A stretch of DNA of 64,000 nt from Niveibacterium sp. SC-1. GTDB lineage: Bacteria; Pseudomonadota; Gammaproteobacteria; Burkholderiales; Rhodocyclaceae. The stretch is from contig NZ_CP151275.1 of the NCBI RefSeq assembly GCF_038235435.1, positions 1,798,001-1,862,000 on the forward strand. The letters run 5' to 3'. Below are positions 26,797-34,473 of the stretch, in pieces (the stretch's first letter is position 1; each line of letters starts with the position of its first letter). The notes beneath the pieces were generated by a model that was not told where the DNA came from, ran no database searches, and saw only the letters and a list, made by a program, of their open reading frames with translations. The position numbers and the translations under genes were made by a program.

Positions 26797-27990
26797 ATGT
26801 CGAGCAACGACGACGGTCGCGACGCTGGAGGCCGGAGACCGGCACACGGCCACGGTTGGAAGAGCGAGCTGATAGAGCTCATCTCCACGAACGGGAGGAT
26901 TGGAGCGAAGAAGCTCAAGGTGGTTAGCAATCGCACGCAGGACAAACGGGAAGCCGTGCTGTTCCTCTCCGTGCGAACGCTGATTGAACTGGGATTCCGG
27001 ATCCGGCACGTGACGGACCTGGGTGCGCGTAGCCTGCTCGACGGCGCCTCGAACGCAGCGCTGGCCCGGGTGATCCTGCTCTCCGACGGCAACGCCAACG
27101 TGGGCGAGACGACTGAGACGATCGAGATCGTTCGACTTTGTGCCGAGGCAGCCGAGCACGGCGTATCGACTTAAACCTACGGATTGGGCTGTAACTTCAA
27201 CGAGACGCTGATGGTCGAGATGGGCCGGCTGGGTGGAGGCAATCATTACTACGGTGATACCGCTGCCGATCTCTTCGAGCCCTTTGCTGAAGAATTCGAC
27301 TTGATCTCCAGCCTGTATGCGCGCCACGTCCGGCTTGCCCTGGCCGCGCCCGAGGGCATCAAGATCACGCTCCTCAATGGCTACCAGTTGGAGCAGCGCG
27401 AAGGCTTCCCCCTGATCCGGTTGCCCGACATCCCGCTAGGAGCCGAAGCCTGGGCCTTGATCGAACTGGAAATCCCCGCCGGCATGGCGCTGGCTCGTGC
27501 GAACGCCCTGCTACAGGCGGGCGTCACCGCCAGCACGCCGGACGGCCTGCCCATAGCGATCTCCGACGCCACGCTGGCGCTGGAAGGGGTCTCGAGCCAA
27601 GCGTGGGAGGTGCTGCTCGACGACCCGCTGGTGGTCGCGCGGCGGACGGAGCTGGAGGCCAAGGCGTTCCTGGACCTAGCGCGCGCGGTGGCCGAAAAGG
27701 GCGATTGGGAGGCCATCCAGAAAATGGTGGCCGAAGGACGCAGGCTTTTCGCGGATCACCCCTAGGTGGCTGAGGTGCTCGATGGAATGGCCGAGATCGC
27801 ACGGGACGAGGATGGCGAACGTTTCTGCAAGGAGGCGATGTATTCGAGCCTGAAGATGGCCTCGCGCGTATCGGCAAAGGAAGAGCGGTTGACCGACCTC
27901 ATGAGCGAGGCGGAGGCGCCGAGCTTTTTGCGCCGCAAGCGCTCACAGGGCAAGGCGCAGTTCGAACCGCGACCGGACGATAGCCAATGA
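26797..27990 (+). pseudogene. Chimeric pseudogene: integrase N-terminal fragment joined to a VWA-domain protein
   Basis: One reading frame is interrupted by TAA (27172-27174) and TAG (27763-27765) yet continues as good coding sequence after each stop, ending at 27990. The first about 80 residues (SNRTQDKREAVLFLSVRTLIELGFRIRHVTDLGAR) resemble the N-terminal SAM-like domain of ICE-type tyrosine recombinases. From about 27050 the frame becomes a VWA protein: ARVILLSDGNANVG (a MIDAS-containing domain's core strand), then after the stop YGLGCNFNETLM and a long C-terminal part with KAFLDLARAVAEKGDWEA. Neither parent is complete: the recombinase catalytic domain and the VWA N-terminus with DxSxS are missing. 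It looks like a deletion junction that later gained stops. Confidence 0.6.
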
Positions 27991-28328
27991 GAACGGGCGC
28001 GGGCGAAGAGGCTTTCGCTCGCGCCCGCTTCCAGCGCTGAGGACCCCGATGGAGCGCGCCCACATAGCAGGCACCTTGTGGCGAACGAGGCTAATCGCGT
28101 ACGCCAGCCTCGGCTGGCCACGAGGGGACGAGCTGAGAGGACTGATCGATCGCCTCTTGCAAAAGATTGGGAGCATGGAAAGCTAAGCGGAGCCGCGTGC
28201 TACCCGAACTACTCGAACAAGGCGCGTGCAGAGGGGGCGTCGCGGTTTCGTAAGTCGTTTTGCTGATGGCCGCTGACGATGAGGCGGGTCCGTTGCGCGC
28301 CCTCGGCAGCTTCGCGGAGATCATGTGC
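27991..28328. other. Intergenic, no gene seen
   Basis: No supportable gene lies here. An inverted pair near 28000-28030 (GGGCGCGGGCGAA...GCTCGCGCCC) could form a hairpin at the end of the pseudogene, but it lacks a T tract. Confidence 0.35.
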
Positions 28329-28649
28329 ATGGCTACCATTGTCATTGACCTACCTGATACCAACTCGCACGAAGGCGTCACCAAGGAATACCTTGAGCAA
28401 GCCGCTCAAGACCGCGGCTGCACAGTAGACCGCGTCGTAGGGGTCGCCCTGGCGGCGCTTCTCGGCTTTAACAGGCCTGAGGAGCCCGAGGACCGCGCCC
28501 TCCGCGAACGCCTCGTTGCTGCGGGAATCCCTCAGCAGCAGACGGTGAGCGTGCTCTCGCAGCTCGATAGCCTTCTCGAAAATATCGAGAAGTCAGAGGG
28601 GCATGATGGAGCGCATACCCACTCCGGAGCTCACAGTCGTCAGGGGTGA
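28329..28649 (+). CDS. Hypothetical protein, 106 aa
   Basis: The preferred start is ATG 28329 (MATIVIDLP); an upstream in-frame start at 28260 adds a poor-looking leader. The sequence has a short beta strand, then a helical region (TKEYLEQAAQDRGCTVDRVVGVALAALLGF) and a charged helix near SQLDSLLENIEKSEG, with a His/Ser-rich tail. It has the size and composition of a small DNA-binding or antitoxin-like protein, but no motif confirms this. No partner gene overlaps. Confidence 0.5.
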   Translation: MATIVIDLPDTNSHEGVTKEYLEQAAQDRGCTVDRVVGVALAALLGFNRPEEPEDRALRERLVAAGIPQQQTVSVLSQLDSLLENIEKSEGHDGAHTHSGAHSRQG

Positions 28650-28836
28650 TGCCTACGTAACATGAAGGCGGCCACGAGATGCCACTACGAATGGGTCGAT
28701 CAACTCGAACGGGACGTTCCCCCTCCGGTATTAAGGCTTGGCCGCAAGACGGTCCCGTCCGGTGACGGGGGCGTGCCGAAAGCAGATGTCGGCTTCATTG
28801 TCGAGGGCAGCGTACAAGCCCACCGCGAGAGCGTGC

Positions 28837-28992
28837 ATGCGAGATTCTCTCGCAGGGCTCCTGAAGGGTGCGAGAGAAGCTCCGGTGGCGTTCTTTGCTC
28901 CGCTGATTGCGATCAGGCGCCTAGTTGCGGGCGTTTCCGTGTCGCTGACTCAGGACTGTCCATGGAAAAGCGCGTTTGATCATCGCGCCTAG
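28837..28992 (+). CDS. Small hypothetical protein, 51 aa
   Basis: Starts at ATG 28837. The core LAGLLKGAREAPVAFFAPLIAIRRL resembles the core of the next small gene (LAAVKEGPRLYFAPVVGAVKVVRK), suggesting tandem paralogues. Hydrophobic enough for a peripheral membrane helix. Function unknown; too short to be certain it is expressed. Confidence 0.35.
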   Translation: MRDSLAGLLKGAREAPVAFFAPLIAIRRLVAGVSVSLTQDCPWKSAFDHRA

Positions 28993-29099
28993 CCCTGACG
29001 CGCGTGCGCTCTATTGGGTGCGGCCGATTGTCGTCGCCGATGTTGCGAGCGAATCGCTTGGCGGAGTTGAGCAACACGGTCAGAACAGGAGATGTTCAG

Positions 29100-29258
29100 G
29101 TGAAGCCGAGTGAGCACAAGACGCATGCGTCGTCTTTCCATCGTGAGTTTCTGGCGGCGGTCAAAGAGGGGCCCCGCCTGTACTTTGCGCCTGTGGTCGG
29201 CGCCGTCAAGGTCGTTCGTAAGGCGTTGAAGCGCATCTCTGCGCAGCGCTCGCGATAG
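29100..29258 (+). CDS. Small hypothetical protein, 52 aa
   Basis: A GTG start at 29100 has AGGAG (29087-29091) 8 bp upstream, better than any longer alternative. The protein is basic (HKTHASSFHREFLAAV, then FAPVVGAVKVVRKALKRI) and shares its middle with the preceding 51-aa frame. Function unknown. Confidence 0.45.
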   Translation: MKPSEHKTHASSFHREFLAAVKEGPRLYFAPVVGAVKVVRKALKRISAQRSR

Positions 29259-29564
29259 ATCGTGACGGCACGGTCATCAAGAACTCGGCGGACTCCGGTG
29301 GCTTGCGGTCAAGTCGCCCGCAAGCTCATTGCGACGAGCGTCGAGTCGCTCCCAAGCAGGATCTTTCCCGCTGCTACGTGACCCGTGCTGCGCGCGGATG
29401 CGCTGGCTAGTGCCCCGGGCAAGCGGCCAGGGCCGGCGGAGAAGGTGCCCCACGCCTCCAGTTTGACGAAGCGTCTTGATCGGCCTGATTCTCGAAAAGA
29501 GGGGGCTTGTCTTGAGCAGTTTGCGTGAGAGGCTGGTCTGATCCGAACGACGAAGCCTTGCCGT
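29259..29564. other. Intergenic, no gene seen
   Basis: About 300 bp with no supportable gene on either strand. Confidence 0.35.
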
Positions 29565-30281
29565 ATGAACATTCTCACAACCTGTGTCACTGGCCAGAAG
29601 GCTGATCAGAGCGTTGAAGTCGTCTGGGCTCTCGGCACCGCAACACAGGGCCGGCTTCACGTCTCCGTGCCGCCGAACGTTCAGGACCGTGACACGGTGG
29701 CGGAGCTGACCGCCCTGCATCACCTACTCGTAATGCTAGCCGTCTTCGGCAATGACCGTGCCGGCAACGCGCTCTATCTGACCGTCTCCTCGGGTGCCAT
29801 CAGGAAGCTGATGCAGCGTCGATCCACGAAGACTCACCTAGTGCCCTACTCGAATTTCCTCGCGACGCGCTTTGCCGATGCCTCCATCACCGTGGAGCCC
29901 AAGGCCGCCTGGCTCAAACCCCGTGCCGACAAGCGCGTGGAGGTGCTCGAACTCGACAGCCATTCGCTCGAGGACGAGATCGTATTGCGCCCGTTTGGTC
30001 GCGTCGCCCTCACGCGTCATGCCCTCGATCAGTTCGGCATGCGTTCGAACAGCCCCGAGGCACCTTCCGAGACCTGGCGGGCTATTCGATTGATTCTGGC
30101 AAATAGACTCGAGGAGGTTTCTATTGGCGAAGAACTGGTGCGCGGACGAATTGAGCGCCACGGCGTCGAGGGCCGCATCTTCTATCACGCTGACTCCCGC
30201 TGGAACTTCGTGATTGCTGCCGCCGAGGGGCAGAGACCACGCATCGTGACGGCCTATAACTGGCTGCGGAAACGGCGCTGA
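29565..30281 (+). CDS. Hypothetical protein, 238 aa, possibly RNase H-like fold
   Basis: The N-terminal half alternates strands and helices (ILTTCVTGQK, GRLHVSVPP, DTVAELTALHHLLVMLAVFG), with an AEL-ALxxLL helix like that carrying the second acidic residue of RNase H folds. The first catalytic Asp is not evident. The C-terminal half contains RVALTRHALDQFGMR and GRIFYHADSRWNFVI, which resembles small DUF4258/phage-derived modules. No strong Shine-Dalgarno is seen before ATG 29565. Family not recognised; clearly coding in composition. Confidence 0.6.
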   Translation: MNILTTCVTGQKADQSVEVVWALGTATQGRLHVSVPPNVQDRDTVAELTALHHLLVMLAVFGNDRAGNALYLTVSSGAIRKLMQRRSTKTHLVPYSNFLATRFADASITVEPKAAWLKPRADKRVEVLELDSHSLEDEIVLRPFGRVALTRHALDQFGMRSNSPEAPSETWRAIRLILANRLEEVSIGEELVRGRIERHGVEGRIFYHADSRWNFVIAAAEGQRPRIVTAYNWLRKRR

Positions 30282-30559
30282 GCTGTTGCACGAACCCAGA
30301 TCCGACGGCATTCGGATGGCGCACGCAAGCCGTACTCGCGGCCCAGAAACCGATTTCGAGATGCAGGCCGATAATCCTTGCTTGCTCTCCCGCGGCCTGA
30401 GGATGACCTGGTGGAAGACGGAAAACGAATGAGCTCACTTACTAGCCTCCTCGTATTCGAGCCAACGGACGAGCCGGGGCAACGACAATCGCGTGGCTGT
30501 GGGCCCCTTTCCCTATCCCCGGACTGACGCGGGATCGTCTTGCGCCGGAGGCGTTGTGA

Positions 30560-31188
30560 TCAACGGTGTCCATCCCACTCGGGGTCCGGATCATCTTCGA
30601 GGCACGGTGCCCACCGTGCGTCCTTCCAGCGTTCCTTGGTTGGGTCAAAGGGCATCCCGGCGAATCGCCGCGGCCGCCGCCGGTTATAGATGATGTATGG
30701 CTCGCTACGAGCCTTGAGCTCCTGCAGAAGTCGCACGGCTTCGGCGGTACAAAGCCATGGGCCAGATCGGCAAAACTCGGGGCCTTCAAGCGGGCTGTCC
30801 AGTGTAAATATCTGCCACTCGTACTTGTAAAACTGAGTCCATCCCACTCGGGGTCCGGATCATCTTCGAGGCACGGTGCCCACCGTGCGTCCTTCCAGCG
30901 TTCCTTGGTTGGGTCAAAGGGCATCCCGGCGAATCGCCGCGGCCGCCGCCGGTTATAGATGATGTATGGCTCGCTACGAGCCTTGAGCTCCTGCAGAAGT
31001 CGCACGGCTTCGGCGGTACAAAGCCATGGGCCAGATCGGCAAAACTCGGGGCCTTCAAGCGGGCTGTCCAGTGTAAATATCTGCCACTCGTACTTGTAAA
31101 ACTGAGGCTTCGGATGCATGCCGGAGCAGTAGCTGATGCCACGGTTCTGAAGCCGAAGCTTGGCTTTAGTTGGGTTTGGGTCGCTCAT
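30560..31188 (-). pseudogene. Small hypothetical gene disrupted by an internal tandem duplication
   Basis: From ATG 31188 the frame reads SDPNPTKAKLRLQNRG, then YKYEWQIFTLDSPLEGPEF and ends near EDDPDPEWDG. Without the duplication the gene would encode about 119 residues ending HR before TGA at 30560-30562. A perfect 269-bp tandem copy (not a multiple of three) shifts the frame after EWDG, and the shifted frame runs on to 30442. The sequence has no motif I recognise. It lies downstream of the AddA-like gene on the same strand (105 bp gap). Confidence 0.65.
30568..31105. repeat. Perfect 269-bp tandem duplication (two copies)
   Basis: Copies at 30568-30836 and 30837-31105 appear identical base for base, with a single shared G at the junctions. 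The identity implies a recent event or an assembly artefact. Confidence 0.9.
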
Positions 31189-31293
31189 GAGTTTTGGACC
31201 GAGGAATACGCCTTTCAGCGTGTTTGCTGTGCGGTGCCGGCATGCCGGATGTTGGACGAAGCTACCGGTGCGGTTGTGCGTGGCCTGTGGGCG

Positions 31294-34200
31294 TCAGCAA
31301 GGCGATGCTGCCGCGGCGCGATCGAATACGACCAGCGTCTGCGCCGTGAAGAAATGGATCGCCGTTTCGACGACCGGTCGCCCGGTCGCGCGTTCGATGG
31401 CGTGGGCATAAGCCTCCAATTGCCCCGAATACTCCCGCGCTTGCGCTTCAAAGTCCTCTTCACCGACCCGATTGCTCTTGTGGTCGATCAAGCGCCAGCC
31501 CTCCGCCGTATCCAACAGCATGTCAATGCGTCCGTTGAGCACTTGTCCGTTGGCGAGGCAGGACTGAAGCGGTATCTCGACGCTGACCGATGTGGCTGGC
31601 CAATGGTCGGTTAGCGCGCGTGAGAACGCAGTACAGGCGCTTGCGACGGTCTGCGCGTCAACATGAGCACCCACTTGCCAGGCGCCGAGCAACTCTGCCA
31701 CCCTCGCTACGTCGGCCATGGGAGTCGGATTGATCGTGGTGGCCGCCAGACACGCATGCAGCGCTTCGCCTACACGCGCCATATCGGGCGTGCCCCGCAC
31801 CGCGAAGCCAGCGCCATAGCGCTTGATGATGCATGAGGAGGCTGGGTTCGCCTCCTCCGTGAGCGTCGAAGGGCTAATGAACGCTGCCGGGCGCGAGGTG
31901 TTTTGGGGCGGTGCGGCGAACCACGACGCGTCGCCGCTCGGAAGCGGATCGGTGGTCGGGTGGTCGCCATTCGCGTCGAACTCGCGCACGGCGGAAACAA
32001 TCGAGCGTTGGCCACCTCCTGGAAGCGTGAGTGCGCCTCCCTGAGGCTTGAGCCACGGCGCACCGATCAGATCCAGCCAAGGGGTGCCCTTGGTTTTGGC
32101 TGGAATCGCGAACACGAGCAGATCGCGCGCCCGAGTCATGCTCACGTACAGGAGGCGACGCGCTTCAGCTTCCGCCGCAACGCGTTCTGAAGTGCCGCAG
32201 TCGGCGTCGATCTTGTCGGCAACAGGGATGTCCGCGCGCTGCGGACCGAAGGGCCAGCGCCAGTAGCGTAGTGTGCGACCGGCCAATGGTGTCGCAAGCG
32301 ACATCGGTTGGTGACTGCGCACCGACAGGCCCCATGCACATGCTCGCGGCGGGACTTCGAGATCGAGAGCGATCACTGCCGGCCACTCGAGCCCCTTCGC
32401 TGCGTGGTGTGTGAGCACGCGCACCGCATCCGCGTCGCTCATTGCCTGAGCGTCTTCGCCTTCTTCGGCGAGATCGTCGAAATGTAGCAGCATCCCTTGC
32501 AGCGTGGCGGTGATGCGGCGGCCTCGACAACTCTGTTCGTACCGCGTCGCGAGTTCGGCCAAGGCATCCAGATTCGACAGGCGGCGGGCATCGGCGCGGG
32601 CGTCTGGTCCCCACTGCTGCGTGTATCTCGCCAGATCACACTGCGCGATTACCGCGCACAGGATCTCGCTGGGTGCGCGGGTCAGGCGCAGTTCGCCGCG
32701 CAATGCTGCGAGTTGTGCCAGGACCGGATGCGCACCGTCACCCGACTCGCGCCAGCGGCGTGCGTCATGAGGCTCGTCGGCAAGGTACTTCATGCGGTCT
32801 GCCAGGAGAACCTCGGCACTCCGGCATTCCGTAAGCGTGATGATCTCCGCGCTCGCCAAAGTATCCGACGGGTCCTCGAGACGCCGCAAACAGGCCCGAA
32901 CGAGACAACCCTCCGGCGACGCGAGCAACCCGGCGCGCTCAAATGCAACCGGAATGCCACGCGCAGCGAGCGCCTCGGCGGCTCGCGCGACGCCATCGTT
33001 GGTGCGCGCCAGGATCGCGACATCACCCGCACCTAGCGGGCGCAACTCTTTGGTGGTGCGACATTCGATCTGCGGCGCACGGCGCAGCAGGTCGGCCACG
33101 CCGGCGGCCAACGAGGCTGCGATGTCGCCTTGATTCTTCCCGGCCAGCGCCCACCACTCGTAGGCCTCGTTGTCGAGTACCGCCTTACGCGCGGGGTTAA
33201 GAGCGATCTGCGCCGGTTCCAAAGCTTCGGCGAATGCGGGCACGAAGGCTTCGTTCACCAGTGCGACCAGTTCGGGACGTGACCGGTAGGAGTGGGGCAG
33301 CGTCGTTTGCGTGGCACCCAGCGCGGGCAGCGCGGCGAGGACCGCCTGCATCAGCGCGACATCGCTACCGCGAAATCCGTAGATCGCCTGCTTGATATCG
33401 CCAACCCAGATCGTGCGTCGGGCCAGCGCTGCCAGGCGCACGAACAGGGCCAATTGGATCGGGCTCGTATCCTGGAATTCATCGACCAGCAGCAGATCGA
33501 GTTCGTCGCGCAAGACTTCTGCGACCTCGGGGCGGTCGAGCGCTTCGAGCAAGAGCCGCTCCTGATCGACGAAGTCGATCACACGACGCTGCCGCTTGAC
33601 CTCGGCATAGGTCTGCAGCGCGCGCGCAGCGACGTCGAAGACAAGCTCAATCCAGCGGGTCAGATCCTCGCGCAGCCGCGGATGCTGTTCGTAGCGGCGG
33701 GCGGCGTCTTGAACGGCGTCTACGTGCGCTCGGAGGGACACGGCAGCAGTCGCCTTGCTCAGCTTGACCCAGTTCGCCCATGCGCAACCGCCATGGGTGA
33801 GATCGCGCGCTGCGGTCGCGAGCAGGTTGACGTACTTTTCGGTCGTATCGGTATGCTTCTTCTGCTGGGCGCTTTCTGCGGCCGCCAGCGCATGCTCGAT
33901 CGCTTCTAGCAGGGCCGCATCAGGCGACTCCTGGGCCGCAGGCGGCCAGTAGGCTAGTAGAGCTTCGCAACTCGACTTCGCCATGTCCTGCAAGGACGCG
34001 ATCGGCATGTTGTTGGCACGTACCGCGTTCATCACCGCACGTACTTCTGTGGCCCAGTCCTCGATGCTCAGGCGCCGCGCCAAGTGCTCGAACGCCGTCA
34101 AGCAATCGGCATCCAGCACGCCGTCGAGCGTTTCGCGCAGCAACTGGGTGGCATCGGCTTCCTCGACCACGTCGAGTTTTGCCGGCAGCCCGAGTACAAG

Positions 34201-34473
34201 GGCGAAGCGCTCCACGAGGTCGCCACACACACTGTTGACAGTGCCGATGCGCGCGGTGTCCATCGCGATCGCCAGTTCCAGATGGCCGCGTGCCAGGAGA
34301 CCGTCGCGAACGCGTTCGCGGAGCTCTGCGGCGGCCTTGCGCGTAAAGGTGGTTGCCACAACACCGGCGGGGCTTACGCCATCCTTTGTGAGGGCTTCGT
34401 AGAGACGCTCGGTGAGGGTGTGCGTCTTGCCGCTGCCGGCGCCCGCACTGACAAATTCCAGATTCAGCGTCAT
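31294..34473 (-). CDS. AddA/RecB-like UvrD helicase with C-terminal nuclease
   Basis: This 1059-aa protein has superfamily 1 helicase motifs: Walker A GAGSGKTHTL (11-20), TFTRKAAAELRERV, Walker B LLLVDEFQDTSPIQL near residue 335, motif VLTHHAAKGLEWPAV near 690, and SMTRARDLLV near 790. The last 150 residues form a RecB-type PD-(D/E)XK nuclease: GRIDMLLDT, then WRLIDHKSN, then YSGQLEAYA. This is the AddA arrangement, which resects double-strand ends. Its start overlaps the stop of the upstream AddB-like gene by four bases. It may be a housekeeping-type AddAB moved into the island or a defence variant. Confidence 0.9.
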   Translation of the reverse strand: MTLNLEFVSAGAGSGKTHTLTERLYEALTKDGVSPAGVVATTFTRKAAAELRERVRDGLLARGHLELAIAMDTARIGTVNSVCGDLVERFALVLGLPAKLDVVEEADATQLLRETLDGVLDADCLTAFEHLARRLSIEDWATEVRAVMNAVRANNMPIASLQDMAKSSCEALLAYWPPAAQESPDAALLEAIEHALAAAESAQQKKHTDTTEKYVNLLATAARDLTHGGCAWANWVKLSKATAAVSLRAHVDAVQDAARRYEQHPRLREDLTRWIELVFDVAARALQTYAEVKRQRRVIDFVDQERLLLEALDRPEVAEVLRDELDLLLVDEFQDTSPIQLALFVRLAALARRTIWVGDIKQAIYGFRGSDVALMQAVLAALPALGATQTTLPHSYRSRPELVALVNEAFVPAFAEALEPAQIALNPARKAVLDNEAYEWWALAGKNQGDIAASLAAGVADLLRRAPQIECRTTKELRPLGAGDVAILARTNDGVARAAEALAARGIPVAFERAGLLASPEGCLVRACLRRLEDPSDTLASAEIITLTECRSAEVLLADRMKYLADEPHDARRWRESGDGAHPVLAQLAALRGELRLTRAPSEILCAVIAQCDLARYTQQWGPDARADARRLSNLDALAELATRYEQSCRGRRITATLQGMLLHFDDLAEEGEDAQAMSDADAVRVLTHHAAKGLEWPAVIALDLEVPPRACAWGLSVRSHQPMSLATPLAGRTLRYWRWPFGPQRADIPVADKIDADCGTSERVAAEAEARRLLYVSMTRARDLLVFAIPAKTKGTPWLDLIGAPWLKPQGGALTLPGGGQRSIVSAVREFDANGDHPTTDPLPSGDASWFAAPPQNTSRPAAFISPSTLTEEANPASSCIIKRYGAGFAVRGTPDMARVGEALHACLAATTINPTPMADVARVAELLGAWQVGAHVDAQTVASACTAFSRALTDHWPATSVSVEIPLQSCLANGQVLNGRIDMLLDTAEGWRLIDHKSNRVGEEDFEAQAREYSGQLEAYAHAIERATGRPVVETAIHFFTAQTLVVFDRAAAASPC

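Noticed and set aside
26665..27327. A 220-codon minus-strand open frame
   Set aside because: It is antisense to the integrase/VWA reading frame, which has recognisable domain sequence.
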